A stretch of DNA of 64,000 bases from Dermanyssus gallinae (GCA_003439945.1 QVRM01004797.1:1-64000), one strand, 5' to 3'. Numbered from the stretch's first letter, positions 31,840 through 44,193 are shown. A program made the numbers and translations. Notes: generated by a model not told the origin, from the letters alone.

Positions 31840-33770
31840 GGACTATCTCAGCAGGCCATGCTGCCACAAGGCCTGTTGAGGAAACCCTAGCTATCTCTCC
31901 ATGTCCGGCCCCGGTGCATTGAGGATGTGCCACACGGCGATTCTAAGCCTGTAGAGGTCTAGAATTAAAAGCAACCTCCTTAAAAATATTTCCAAGTCTA
32001 GGGCTCTCTCAACAAAAGAATTCTGTCCTCCTAGAATTGATCGTCTTTGATGCAAACATTGTACGTGGACAACTTCTTAAATTCAGAGTTCTCTGCTCTC
32101 ACGGGATATGATAGTGAGTGAACCGGCGCGTCAGGATTGGGTCTCTACTAACCATATGAGTGTTTTGCCATCTACTTCCGCTGGTGGCTTTAAACATATA
32201 AAGTATCCGCCGCAGAGCCCGTGTAGGTCCGCCCCAACGGAGCAGTACTTACTAAAAAAAGAATACTCCCTGAGTTCTCTCCTCTTTTTTTAGAGGACTA
32301 ACTGGAGAATGCGGTTGCACACACGGAACCGAAGCAGGGGAACTCTCTGCAAGTGCGGGGCGGTAGTTATGCCACTAAAAACCAGTTACGTCCACGTCCC
32401 TCCGTCGACTGGGAACTGCTTGCGCATAATGTCAAATCTATGTCTTCTCCTGCAGTGTGTTCTTAAAAGCTTGCGATACTTTGTTCCAGTGTGATGTTTA
32501 TTCCGTAATTTTTTTCTGTGGACGCACGTGGGGCTGGGGACCTTTCCGACCCTGGACAGGTACGTCTGGAAATCGCCATAACCTGTGAGGACCTGGCTTG
32601 TGTAAAATGTAAGTCCCCCCTCGGCCTTCCCACTCTTCCTGCCAAAGGTCGATTGTGCGCTGAAGTCCCTTGTTTTTTGAGGTCTTGGTTATCCCATAGG
32701 CGGCGCTCAGGTGCCTTCAGATCCCGTGGGATCGCTCCGGCAAAGACGAAAACTACCGCAGCGCGAACCTACGTCTAAAGGCTGCGATTATCCTGAGAGC
32801 TCCGACCCTCTAAGCCCGACGCAGGCAAGTCCTGTTGGCAGCGAACTTTAGTGTGTCGGTGGGCCAGGTCGGAGCTTCGTACAGGACAACCGACTCTGCC
32901 GCGGACAAAATGATTCGTCTTCTCATCTGCCGTGGACCGTATGTATTGGGCATGAGACGTGCGACATGACGGGCATGAGACGAAGTCATTGGTGTTTTAA
33001 GGGTAACCCCGGGGTACCTTACGTTGCTAACGAGTGCGATCTTCCGGCCTTCTAGGTGTAGGTGAAGAGCGGGACATTTTCTCCGACCCGCTAACAGTTT
33101 CGCCTCGCTTTTGGCTGGGGTGAGAGCAATATTTTTCCTGTGGAGGGTCTCCAGATTGACTTTCCACGGTAGGCTGTTAAAAGCATTTTTGACATCTAAT
33201 AAAATCGCGAGGAGCAAGCTCCGTCTTCTGGGCGGGGACTGGCGGAGGAGTTCAGCCTGCTTCTGGCTTTTGCTTTATGGCGCTGATGGTTGATAGCTCT
33301 TGCAATATCCGTACTGGGCGTCAGACAGCAGGTGGCTTCTCTCCGCTAAGTCCTGTGGGCGTGCCCCCACGATGGATTCGAATGCTTTAGCCAGAGAGCC
33401 GAGGAGGCAGATCGGGCGGTAGGAGCTGGGGGTATTACTAACATTCCTTTTGAGGGAGCCCAATACAAAGTACATATCTCTATAACCTGGACTTATTGTA
33501 AAGTCGAAAGCCTAATGCTTTGCATGCCTTCGATTGACCTGTTGCTGGGACCGTGCTCCGTGATCAAGAAGGCGGAGATCCCATGAGGAGGCCTTGTCAT
33601 TGCACTTGGGCAGGGCTGAGACGTGCCACTCTTCTAAACTGGGAAATATAAGGCATACACTTTTTGGTAGAAAACTGCACCACAACCTGACTAAAGAACC
33701 TAGGCGTTTAAGTGCCGAGAACAAAATCATATCGCAAAGGGCTGCCTGGGCAAATGAAGTGGTATGTGTG
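31840..33770 (-). mobile_element. R1-type LINE, decayed, 3' half
   Basis: On the minus strand from about 33560 down come ALPK, then SSYRPICLLGSLAKAFESI and LSDAQYG (33275-33475), the N-terminal RT blocks. LLDVKNAFNSLPW (33140-33217) is domain A. After an internal deletion come RYPGVTLKTP, ARLMPNTYGP and VVLYEAPTW (32810-33050). A C-terminal block GGLTFYTSQVLTGYGDFQTYLSRVG (32560-32640) matches the LTFRLTQVLSGHG.F..YL..IG motif of R1 ORF2. The YADD region is deleted and frames are broken. The last ~50 bp (31845-31895) resemble 46110-46160, possibly a shared 3' UTR. Confidence 0.75.
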
Positions 33771-34250
33771 CAACACAGAGTTACACATTCGCTGCCTTGA
33801 TACAGTGCCCGCGTAGAGTCTATGGATCACAAACGTCCGTGATAACCGTAAACAAAATGAGCAACGCAAAATTTAATTTACGCATAAAACCGACCCCTGG
33901 CGGCGTCTTCTGGCATCAGGAGTCACTTGCGCTTTGCAGTATGCCGTACAATTATCAAGGCCCAACACGCCACTTACTCAACACTGGTACCCATGGCGCT
34001 CAATATCGAACGTCCTCAATAGCTATGCCTTTGTAGAGACGCTCCTGGTCTACTGTAAATAAGTACTGTAAATAAGTTTGAGGATTTGACCTCGGAGCCA
34101 AACCGTCATAGAAACCGAGCTCTAAGGGAGTAACTATGACTCTCTTATTTGGGCCCCTAAAGATTGCCTATAGTGGTACGGTTGTCTGGGGCATTGCACG
34201 TCAGTTTGGTTCTCAAGTCACGCGCATTTTTAGGGGCTATAAGTCCAAGA
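33771..34250. other. Unrecognised DNA upstream of the R1 relic
   Basis: No endonuclease motif was found where the upstream part of the minus-strand R1 element would lie. Confidence 0.4.
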
Positions 34251-35160
34251 CACCTCCAAACGGACCCGACCATCCAAGTGGGGTGGTCGGGGGTACGAGG
34301 AGACGAGGGCGACCCCTCCCCAATACCAGACTTTCTAATGGTTGCCAAATGCCTCGTAGATGAACCAAACATAATGACGCCCCCGGGGCACAGAGACGTG
34401 AGTTATAGTTGCAGGGTTGGACGCCTCCTCGTGGCGACCGCTGGTAAACGGGAAAGAGATCCGAGGGATTCTCCCACGAGATTTCTATCCCGACAAAGAG
34501 CCAACCCAAAACCCGGGAGTACCTACGACTCTCTTACCGGCTTGGTCTGCTGGTGCGCGACTTCCGCGCGCTGCCTTCACTGGCCCCTATGTAAGTTAGT
34601 TAGACGGTACAAACTCCCAATAGTAACACTCCCGTGTTTTAACAACTAACCGGGGGCAAGGCATACAATAGAGATTGGTTGGCAACGAATTTATATTGTC
34701 ATCCTGTCGTGGCCCATTCGAGGGCTGTTAAGGCTATTGCCAATACGGGGGGACCGTTCTGCACGAGGACCCCCGGGCTGGACGGTTAATGCCCCGGGTG
34801 ACACCCGGTGGTACCGTCCGGGACGCCTGCTGCCTTGGCTTAATAGGCAAAACGAGTGAGAAGTGGCCACATGAAAGCAGACCACCGGTCGGGAGGACCT
34901 TCTGGCCCCGTAATCACGGGGAACCCCTGCGCTGGAGTGGGTCTAACTCCCTTTCGGGGGACGATGCAATATTCTGGTGTGTAACGCGGAATCGCGAGGT
35001 GAACGCGTCTAATCGGTACGGTGGAGTAGTGTGGTACCCCCATTCAGAACCTCGATGGGGGGGAGGGTGGGGGAGCTGCTGGCCTGTCTATTCGGGCTGG
35101 CGGGCACTCCCGTCAAAGGCTCACGCGTATTAAATCGCGGGCGGCGGGAGTGTAAGTATT
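34251..35160. other. GC-rich block of unknown identity
   Basis: About 0.9 kb visibly richer in G and C than its surroundings, with phrases such as GGGGTGGTCGGGGGTACG, ATGCCCCGGGTGACACCCGG and a G-rich run at 35055-35076. Frames up to 161 codons exist (34164-34649) but carry no domain. It could be the 5' UTR/ORF1 region of a retroelement or a transferred segment. I cannot decide. Confidence 0.5.
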
Positions 35161-35464
35161 TTTCTCTTTTAGTATATAGTGGAGCAAGAAGTTTGTAGCA
35201 TTGCCTGTCTACAGCTTCAGAAAGCTGATGCTACAGCGCTAAAGAGAAGCGTTCTTCGGAAGTAACAAAAAATAGTATCATGGATTGGTTTCAAGCAGGT
35301 TGGGCAACTGTAACATGTCAGACCCTCCAGTGACGTGGAGTAGAACGTGTACCATGCTGTGATTAAATATTTTTGCTGTCTCAACTGCCACAAAAAATAA
35401 GGCAAAATAGGATACAGTTTACGGAAGTAATGTACTACCAAGTAGATTACCCCATTTAGAGGAG

Positions 35465-35640
35465 GTAATATGGACATCGAAAACGCATCACGTTCTGGAC
35501 GGCCAAAGACTCTAGCTTTGAATGAGAAGCCGGTTCGAAATACTTTGCTTGTGGTAGAAAGGCTATTAAGAATCGTTGGACTTGATGTATTGAGCTTCAA
35601 AAGGACTGTACTACACAATAAATTGTGCGTATATTGCTTG
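35465..35640 (+). mobile_element. Possible mariner/Tc1 helix-turn-helix fragment
   Basis: DIENASRSGRPKTLAL resembles the N-terminal (S)GRP linker between the two DNA-binding motifs of mariner transposases. The following ~35 codons are compatible but weak, and no catalytic part follows. Confidence 0.3.
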
Positions 35641-36435
35641 TATTCTATGCTACGAGTTCTTCATCTACCTAGTAAATATATATGTATATATATATGTGCT
35701 TGCCATTACCAAGTTTTGCTTCATAATCTGCCGTCTCTCTCTCTCTCTCTCTCTCACTTTCTCCTCTTGTCTACAACCGGCGTGCTGTAGACACAGCCGT
35801 AGAAGCATAGGCTTTCCGTCGTCCTTTTCAAGTCTGAATGGCCTGCCATCACAAGGCAACTAGCGCTTCGTATGTTAATTGGCCTCGTCATTCGCCGAAG
35901 CGAAGCAGTGGACGAGCAAGCCGGCTAGCAGCTGACGATAGATGACGTCCACGAGGACACGTGCTTTTGCCAGGCCGGTCGCCAGGCCCTCAAAAGCCCG
36001 AATCGCCCAAGTGATGGTCGTCGCTTCTCTCTACAAGCCTGGCTTTGAACTTGCGCCTGTTGAGCGTGCAGAAACAAACTCACTCAAACTGTATTGTGAT
36101 GCCCATGCGTCCGCGGATTATTTGTCCGCCACCAGATGGCCGCCGATCGCCGCCGATCGTTCCGATTTCCCGCCAGCAAACGCGTTTGGTCTTGGGCCTG
36201 CCGTGGTTGGTGCTCCATGAACATCTGTATTTCGCATGAAGTAGAAGAAGTCATTTCGCCTCCAAGAAGCTTATTGAGATAAGACGAAGGAGTAGAGAAA
36301 AAGAAAAAGAACAAACAACAGTCTCTTTAAGTACGAGAGAGAGAGAGAACAGAGAGAGATACGAAAACAGACAAACGAAAAAAATAGACGATAGACCTTT
36401 GTCATAGTGCTGAGGCTATAACCATAGCTACCACG

Positions 36436-36438
<3 letters not shown>
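35641..36438. other. DNA with (CT)n run, no gene recognised
   Basis: A CT run of about 24 bp lies at 35731-35755 and AGAGAG runs at 36337-36360. Frame 35942-36220 plus (92 codons) has no recognisable domain. Confidence 0.45.
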
Positions 36439-36467
<29 letters not shown>

Positions 36468-36472
36468 TTACT
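36439..36472. repeat. (TAC)n trinucleotide run
   Basis: About 11 TAC/ACT units. Confidence 0.9.
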
Positions 36473-37509
36473 ACTCCTGTTGCCTCTGGAGCGTCGGCGT
36501 CGAGCTGCCGATACCCACCCCGCCAGCCTGCCGAGATCTATGGTGCGTGTATGGGATGGGTGAAATTGCTCGTTTCGGTCGGCTTCACAGCCACGCTGAA
36601 CGGTTGTCACGACCGCGGCGGCTAGTCCCCCCGGCTGCCCCTCGGATGCTGGGGGAGCAATGGGAGCAATCATAGCGGCAGCAGCAGCGGCGGCCACCAC
36701 CAGTAATCTCGGCCGCCGACGACCAACCGCCGAGCCTGCTCTGCCATCTATTCGCCTATCTCAATATCAAGCTATCTATTTGTCTGATCTTCGGCCATGC
36801 GCCGGCCGATGAACTACGAGAAACGACCGGGCAAAGAGAAATAGATGACGTGACTGAGAGAGTGTGTCCGTCAAGCGTCGAGAGAGAGAGAGATAGAGAT
36901 AGAGGAGAATACGGCTTGGAACGACGACGGGATGACAAGTCCGGCACCGACCGACGAAACCTAGACACAACCTAGAGAACAAGCAAAGCAAGACTGCTTG
37001 CTGCGCATAAAAATTCCTCCATTTCGTCATCTCGGAGAGGAATGAATCGTCGCCGGAATCCGATCGAGGATTGAACACATATACATACATACACGTGCGT
37101 ACATTATCTCGCGCGGCCCATGTCCATAGATCCGTATACCAATGGGTTCTCCCTGCGCCAATATACGTATAGAAAAAGTGAAAGAGAGAGAGAGAGATGA
37201 AAAGAGAGAGGGGAACAAGGGAGAAAGATCCAGAGAGAAGGCCGACGCGTCTTTCGTACAAACAGCTACCCACTCACCTACCCAGTTGCTTACATGTAAA
37301 TAGTGGATGTATGTATGGGCCTACCGCCTAATCACAAGGAATTCATATTCCTATGACTATTCGTCTTGCTCGCGTGGGTCTGCTCAGTGTGACATACTGA
37401 AGACAAGTCCGGGGAGAAGAGAACGCTAACGCAGAACCGAGAAGGGGGAAGGGCTACAAGAGGGTCTGAAAGCAAAAACAATGTATGGAGGAAGAGCAGC
37501 TTCTGACAA
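36473..37509. other. GC-richer and GA-rich DNA
   Basis: GCAGCAGCAGCGGCGGC near 36680, GAGAGAGAGATAGAG at 36880-36905 and 37185-37215. Minus frames to 165 codons (36776-37273) are Ser/Leu-rich readings of GA repeats. Confidence 0.45.
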
Positions 37510-37514
37510 ATATA

Positions 37515-37554
<40 letters not shown>
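37510..37554. repeat. (TA)n microsatellite
   Basis: 45 bp of TA with one TTTA interruption at the left. Confidence 0.95.
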
Positions 37555-37557
<3 letters not shown>

Positions 37558-37596
37558 AAAGAGGTGTGTGACTCAGGCCCACGCAAGATATCAATT

Positions 37597-38052
37597 TTAG
37601 AAGCAGTAAATGGAAAACCCGTATCCGTTCATACGCGCTATGGTTGTTACAAATTCAGGGTACTGCTTGGCCGTAAGGTCGAAATAGCACGGAAAATGCG
37701 CGTGACGAACGGAAGAACAAGAAGAAAGACGACACAGTGAAAAGCTAGTTCGACCGACAAAAGATACTGACGAAGTTGGGCCCAAATACGGTTGCGGAAA
37801 AAGCCGCTCAGATGTGGCTGAAAATGAGTGAACATTCGGCAGCGCACAATGATCGCTGTCGGTCCAGTTGGTCCGCACGCCGCGGGCGGCGGGATATGAT
37901 GCTACGCGATGATGATGCTTAGCTGGTAATAGAGCTTGCCTCGTTATCATTACGAGACGAGCCAGCCGGCCAGCAAATAAATGGCGGACTTGCGAACCTC
38001 CTACTGTCTTTTCAATTGAATCCGTCATCATCATATGGCACAAACCTATCAA
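37597..38052 (-). other. 151-codon open frame, function unknown
   Basis: One of the longer frames outside repeats and mobile elements. The sequence is of mixed composition, with no signal peptide, transmembrane segment or motif that I recognise. A shadow frame at 37647-37847 overlaps it. At this window's composition a 150-codon frame can arise by chance, so I do not call a gene. Confidence 0.2.
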
Positions 38053-39185
38053 CCCTAAAAATCGTCGAGGCTCGTCGAGGCTCGCCTATGCCAACATGGA
38101 ATGGATGGCGCCCGTCTAGGAAACGGGACACGTAGCGTTTTTCTTCTTTCAATGTACGTCTGTGCGCTAGCGCTGCACGTTTTTAGAATATTGGCCAATA
38201 ACCGATATAATGCCACAATGGCTGAATATCATTAGCGCGAAAAAAACGAGCACTGGAGGCTGATCGCTGCGTCAGGGAAATCGAGCTGGTGCGCGCGAGA
38301 GAAGAGAAAGTGAGAGGGAACAAAAGACGTTGCCCACGGTGGCTTCGCAATGCAGTATAATGAATGTCAATTTACTGCCGCGTGTCCAGCTGCTTAGTGG
38401 ACGTATTAGAAACAGACGTAGAAGCGGTATTAGTAGAACGGCAAGTATGCCAACGCTAGTTCTGGTAGCGACATACTAAGATTAAAATTGTGGCGAGGAA
38501 AGCCTACGAGGCAATCATGTACCGCTAACTTACAGCTAAAAGCTCTAAGCCATGACAAGGCAATAATGTACCCCTAACTTACAGCTAGAAGCTCTAAGCG
38601 CATGTGCAGACGTTATCCAAAACGCTGTACGTTACAGCTTCGGCTCGGATTGCCAGAAAGAATACCAGGGTATAATATTTACAATTAAAGTAACCGTGTA
38701 TGTGCTTGGAGCAACATATCCCTAGGCTTTCATCGATTCCTGCCTAGCAGGTGCCCGAGACGCTATATTTTCTTCCTATTTGAATCTTTTAAATTGTTGT
38801 CAGCTATGCATACTGCAAGAGCGCGAAGAGACTCTTGAATATATATATACAAGCTGGTATCATTTTGTAGTTCAAAGAGTTTGCTTCAATTTTATTACTA
38901 CCTATATGCTTCCCTGATCATGCTGGCCTAACTAAAGTGTTACGTTTTCGAGCATATAGATGTTATGGGCCAACCTACCTTTTTTTTTATTCCCAACGTA
39001 GAAAGGCGCGGGATACAAAGGAGAAGTTATGGTTGATTTGTTCAGTTCGAGCGACTTTAAGTGAATCGTCTGCTTCGCAGATAATTGTTACCAACCCTAA
39101 ACACTGTGAAGGTTGGCACAAGATCTATCTGTAGCCTGTTAACATCATCAGTCCAATACACTTAACCATAAGTCCTTAAATCATA
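38053..39185. other. Unrecognised DNA
   Basis: Contains the small tandem duplication at 38510. Frame 38937-39134 is unremarkable. Confidence 0.45.
38510..38600 (+). repeat. Two tandem copies of a 49-bp unit
   Basis: GGCAATCATGTACC....CTAACTTACAGCTA...AGCTCTAAGC appears twice with a 49-bp period and a few substitutions. Confidence 0.85.
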
Positions 39186-39189
39186 GTTG

Positions 39190-39400
39190 TTAGGTTACTT
39201 CTTTGGTTATGAGTGATGTGGGAGCCAAGAGAAGTATCTTGATCAGAACAAGTCCCAGAAAAGAGCCCTGCAGAATGCCAGAAGGGCTCAACATTTAATA
39301 GTCTAGCATGTGATTCATATTTACACTCTAAGAGCGCCTAAAAGTAGCTTGAATTCTCTGAACTGAGAGTTCGTCCAGAGTCCAAACCCTCGTAACATAT
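39190..39400 (-). mobile_element. CR1/L2/Rex1-like RT fragment
   Basis: Minus-strand SPSGILQGSFLGLVLIKILL (about 39225-39290) is the domain B signature SGVPQGSVLGPLLF with substitutions. Upstream residues are compatible with the R.....S...SG context. No YADD follows within the readable part. Confidence 0.5.
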
Positions 39401-39598
39401 CAAATAAAATTCAATGGTTAAACTGATGACAGGCATATTAAATGTAAACTAAATACAATAAACACGCATACGTCTCATTTACTAGGATGCACCAGTGATT
39501 AAGCACGAAACAATAACTGTAATGAATTTTGCGCAGGTGAACTTGCACCTGGTAAATCCATGTTGATCTATGTTCACTTTGTCACGTGCAAGTAACTA

Positions 39599-39601
<3 letters not shown>
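39401..39601. other. Unrecognised AT-rich DNA
   Basis: Nothing seen. Confidence 0.4.

Positions 39602-39650
<49 letters not shown>
39602..39650. repeat. (TA)n microsatellite
   Basis: 49 bp of uninterrupted TA. Confidence 0.95.
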
Positions 39651-39656
<6 letters not shown>

Positions 39657-40890
39657 TATGTTTTGAATAGTCATGACGACAGTTACTTCCAATCCACCAG
39701 ACCGGCAGTTTTTTAGTTGGTGAAGCAAAGACTACGAAAAAAAGTCAACAAAAGCATTTGCCTCTTTGCAAGTAATTTAATACAAAATACTTGTTTGCCT
39801 GTTGTAGTCGAAGAGATAGCTCGATGTCTCTCTAGGCGCTTGTTTGCATAACGGAAAGAAGCATGAAGCACAATCAGGTTTCCGGCTGGGCGGCCGCTGG
39901 GATAGCGATCTGCTGGTGAATAGTCTCTTATAGTTTAACCGCAGATAGCAAAGCTTTGCTAGCGGTCACATGAATATGTTGTTACGCGGCGCTCCTAGTA
40001 AACGGCACACGAATCACGCGGCACATATGTCTTGTGATCATATGAGGAGGTCCTTGAACTACGGTAATCTTTTGGTGGCTTTCTCTATGTCTATGCTTGT
40101 CTACAATGTGCCGGTTGAAGCAATATTATCCTGCCCTGGGGCCAAGCTTTCTCCTTTGTATTTTTGTTGCATTTTTTGACATAAAATTGAAGTCGTATTC
40201 TAGTAGCACGAGAAACTCACTGAGTGAGCAAAATTTAATTAAAAGAAACTGAGCGTGCTGACAACAGCGTCTTCTAATATGAGGATTGTCAACACTGAAA
40301 TTATGTCCGTACAAACATTTGGTTGACCGGAGCAATTGCCGACATAACTGACCTTTGTTTAAACATTCCGAATATCTCGGCAACTGCTTAATGCTTGGTT
40401 TGCCTGTAAAGTATTTATAGATAATACGATTGCCGTTCTTGTAGCATTATAAAGGTTATCAGAAAAAAAAACAACTCAGGTTGTTGCCTTTCATGCCTTT
40501 TTATGCGGCATTTAATTAGTTACTGTTTCTATTAGCAATTAGTCATCGATTTAATTATTTTCATTGTTGTTGGCGACTTGCCGGCGTTAGACGAATCAGT
40601 CTGCACTTTGCGTATTTGCGTATGTATATTACTATGTACGTATTTCTATATTATACGAAGCTCGTTTAATGGGTAAACGTTTATTTTACCAGGTCACATA
40701 TCTATCTTTTATTTCAAGAATTGTACTTCTGCAGAATCTGCTGAAAACAAAGCCAAGTTGAATAAAGTTTACGGGCATTCTGTACGAGCGTTGCTGGTCA
40801 TTTACGTTTAGATTAAAACGTTCAACGTGTCCAGACGACAACTAAAGGTGAAGCGCGCCTTGACGCCCAGTTTAGGTGACTAAGTTAGTA
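39651..40890. other. Unrecognised DNA
   Basis: Frames 39970-40179 plus and 40126-40383 minus have no motif. Confidence 0.45.
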
Positions 40891-41049
40891 ATGGTTGAAA
40901 AACATCTCGTCACGGAAGATTGCCGAATGAAGGATGTGAGACTTCGTTCCTGCCTGATCGCCCGCCTGGCCTGAGGCGATCTAGTGGAACGGTTGAGCAG
41001 AGGAGCGGAGACAGGCGGCCCTGAACGCCACGTACGAGCTGCGACGCCG

Positions 41050-41400
41050 GAATAGGTGTGAGGGTATCATCAGCGACAGTCGTTAATTACTACCGTCAGT
41101 TCGCATAAGACGGTGCCGAGCTTTTTTCTGCAGAGATGAGACTGCGCCCGAGGGTCTTGACCAGTGCCTGCTTGACGTCGCCAACTTTGACTCGCGCACT
41201 CAAACAACCCTTCTCCCTCCAGAGATCGCCTGGGAAGTTGACGACAAAGTTGACCCAGTCCCTACCAATTCTATCTATGTAGGGTCATAGGTACTTATCA
41301 TAGGTAGATAGCATGACGGTATCATCCGCATAACTAAAATATCATAGAATGACACACTCACGAGATATTTTCACAGGGAGGCGTGCGCATTCGGTTTCAG
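41050..41400 (-). mobile_element. Possible LINE RT relic with YADD motif
   Basis: The minus strand at about 41310-41335 reads FSYADDTVMLS, a good match to the catalytic motif C of LINE reverse transcriptases (YADDT). About 60 residues follow with one stop. No other RT block is clear, so the clade is undetermined. Confidence 0.4.
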
Positions 41401-41851
41401 ACCTCTACTACGCTGTTACTAGTATAGCCTATTGCCTGTCAATAGAATACACACCCTGCGGATCGCTACGTTAGCTATCAGGGAAGCTACTCTACGGCGG
41501 GCCTACATTTTCACTCGTTCGTAGCAAGAGCAGATCATCAATGCGTGACACGACCTTTAAAGTGCCTCTTGTATCGTTGAGCTCTAGTGGCTGTGCGTGC
41601 CTGCGTGCCGCCTGCCAGTAATATGTATCAATATAAGTGCAACAGCATATAAACTGCAGTGATTAATTGTCATTAATTTATTGCTCAGACACGGCGCATT
41701 CTGTAGTGAATATTGTGCAATTAAAATTTTGATAATAGGGCGTTTGCATTGTGCTCCGGGCTCAAGGCTACCGCCTTGAGTGCTTGTTATCTTTATAACT
41801 CTATACTGTATTTATTGTTTAACGTGAATAAAAACGTTAAGTGCAGTTCTG

Positions 41852-41892
<41 letters not shown>

Positions 41893-42567
41893 CGTTTGAC
41901 CTTCTTACTACTTTATCTATCGCCAATACGTTTGCAGCAATTTTATTGTGAAGCGGTCTTGGTGCCGCAGTGCTTCATGCCGAAAGGCGACGAATTATTG
42001 AGAGGCTTATATTATCTCGAACTCGTCATCCGCTGACTGGGTCTAGAGCAACGAGTTTGCCGCTTCCCTGAACATCCAGGGAAATCCGGTCGGCTGCCGA
42101 GAAGTCGGTTAATTGCGTAGCTAAAAACTTTTTTACAACGTCTCTGTCTACACTCCGTGCAAGTGACAAACGCATATGTAGATACATATAGTCAGACAAT
42201 CCTGCGGGAGAAATGCTCGCCGTATCTATAGTAAATGCGTGCTAACTTCGGGGTAGCTTTTTCAAGTGCTTTATAGTTTAGTTAGCGGAATCAACCCGTG
42301 TCGTTTTCTTAACTCGTCATTTTCATCATTGTTATGCCGGATTAATCGCTGAGGAATGTCTCTACGAATCTGGTCATTTCCAACACATTTTTGTTGCGAG
42401 ATACAAATATCCCTAAGCAAGTATTGGCCTAACGGAAAGCAAAAAATGGCTTGTTGTTAATGTGACAATCTCAAATTTACCGATGCATCGGTGCGCAGTT
42501 ATTCACTCATACGGAATCTATTTGCATATTCATAATTTAGCTTAGTTCATTAGCCACAGACAAATCG
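41401..42567. other. Unrecognised DNA with one TA tract
   Basis: TA run at 41859-41890. No gene signal. Confidence 0.45.
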
Positions 42568-42730
42568 TTGGCGTGGCGGCTTAAGTCTGCGCCTCGCAAC
42601 CGGAGGAGACACATAGGTGCGCGGGTTCGAGCCCCACCGTTGCACATTTGTATTTATGGGGGTCCGTCTATGAAGCAATGTGATAAACAGTTCCGTGGAC
42701 GTTAAATCATGGCTGAGGGTCAGCCCGAAA
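42568..42730 (+). mobile_element. tRNA-derived SINE-like element, copy 1
   Basis: The head contains TGGCGTGGCGG (A-box-like) and GCGGGTTCGAGCCCC (B box GGTTCGAGCC) at tRNA-like spacing with a long variable region, suggesting a Ser- or Leu-type tRNA origin. The body reads GGGGTCCGTCTATGAAGCAA...CCGTGGACGTTAAATCATGGCTGAGGGTCAGCCCGAAA. The same head-body order recurs in copies 2 and 6. Confidence 0.8.
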
Positions 42731-43355
42731 ACTTTACTTAGTCACAGACAAATCAGTCGTGATAATAGTGTGGCAACCACAATTTGCTATAACAATAAAC
42801 ATGTTAGCTGTCACGTGCAGCTTGTGGGTGTTGAATAGGACTCAAGAATGGTTTCAGCGGCGGTGCCAGTGGTACGTACTGATAATGATTGCTATTAAAT
42901 CAAATGTTATTAGAACGGCATTATAAGCTAACCGTCGATAACTGCCTTGGTCAATAAACCCGGAACGATGCAGCTAACAGCAGCTTTAGGACCTCAGCAA
43001 CGTGGCATGCATTTTTAGACTGGAAATGTTTTTTTTCTCGGTGCATCGAGCTTCCAATAGGTGCGACAGCTTATCCTCCTTGACGCTGCCAGCCCGCACA
43101 CATAATTTGCTCTACGAGCGAAGATGAACGAGGGCATTGCGCTTGCGGTGCTCTCTCTCTTATACGCGCTACAAAGTTAAGTTGTTTCTTATTTTAAACA
43201 ACGGGCATAACACATGCTGCGACAAACAACGCCAGCAGCGCGAAACGTTGCCAAATGAAATATATTTCACGTTTAATAAAGATGTGTTTGTTTGCTGAAA
43301 TCGTTTGCCTTATTTGCTACCTACATCCGCTTAGGTATAGGCATGATGTTGAGCC
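42731..43355. other. Unrecognised DNA between SINE copies
   Basis: No coding or repeat signal. Confidence 0.4.
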
Positions 43356-43531
43356 CGTGATGGCGTGGTGGGTGCATTCGCCTGCGCCTCGCGACCGGAG
43401 GAGACACATAGCAGGTGCGCGGGTTCGAGCCCCACCGTTGCCCCACATTTGTATTTATGGGGGTCCGTCTATGAAGCAATGCGAGGCGCAGTCCCGTGGA
43501 CGTTAAATCTTGGCTTAGGGTCAGCCCGAAA
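43356..43531 (+). mobile_element. tRNA-derived SINE-like element, copy 2
   Basis: The best preserved copy. A box TGGCGTGGTGGGTGC, B box GGTTCGAGCCCC, then the body ending GGGTCAGCCCGAAA. It differs from copy 1 at a modest number of positions. Confidence 0.85.
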
Positions 43532-44168
43532 TGAACAACAACACACAAGTAGATACACGCATGATGTGCGAATGTCTGTGGTTTTATGCGCGCATTTCTA
43601 TTTTTTTTTTTCATTTATAACCGACAGGCATCAATCGTTTGTTGCTCGGTCACACGTTCTCGCTGTGACGATCTTCATTGGTCATCCATTCATTAATGAC
43701 TGTCCTGTGTTCCCATCCGCCTATGTACTGTGCGAGTTGTCAAATACAAAGTCGTATTTTCGTGGGTCCGTTCGAGTAGGTTTCAGGGATGAGTTTCAGA
43801 GGCCGGATGTGGGTCGGAGTTCGAGATCCGAGCTGGCTCTCAATGTATTTTTACGCGGCCGTCGGCAACGTGGCCGCGGTGGTCATAAGAGTCGCTAAAG
43901 CAGCTCTAGCAGCAGCAGCAGCAGCGTTGTTACACCAGGTACACTACGCCGATCGTGGGCGCGCGAAAGGGTGTCTGTGGGAGGCGGAAAGTGAAAAGGA
44001 GAGAAAAAGACATTGCGCTTGGGTCTACGCAACGTAGTCTCCCCCTCCCATAAGTAATTGCTTGTCTGAGCGGGTCTACAACGGCAACTATGATGGTTCG
44101 CGGCGTAATGCAGTCAGTCTTTGTTGTGGCAGTAGTTGTAATTATTGTTATTGTTATTGTTGTAATAA
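43532..44168. other. DNA with (AGC)n run, no gene recognised
   Basis: An AGC run at about 43902-43925. Frame 43365-43898 plus (177 codons) begins inside the SINE and has no known domain. Confidence 0.45.
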
Positions 44169-44193
44169 ATAGTAGTAGTAGTAGTAGTAGTAG
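44169..44193. repeat. (TAG)n run
   Basis: Eight AGT/TAG units. Confidence 0.9.

Noticed and set aside
34164..34649. 161-codon frame in the GC-rich block as a gene
   Set aside because: Overlapping frames on both strands and no domain. High GC lowers stop-codon frequency.
36776..37273. 165-codon minus-strand frame
   Set aside because: Ser/Leu runs derive from GA repeats, and no recognisable protein feature remains after discounting them.
42568..43531. Genuine tRNA genes at the B-box sequences
   Set aside because: No paired acceptor stem, and the same head is always followed by the same non-tRNA body, so these are SINE-like.
43365..43898. 177-codon plus-strand frame as a gene
   Set aside because: It begins inside the SINE-like copy 2 and has no domain beyond it.
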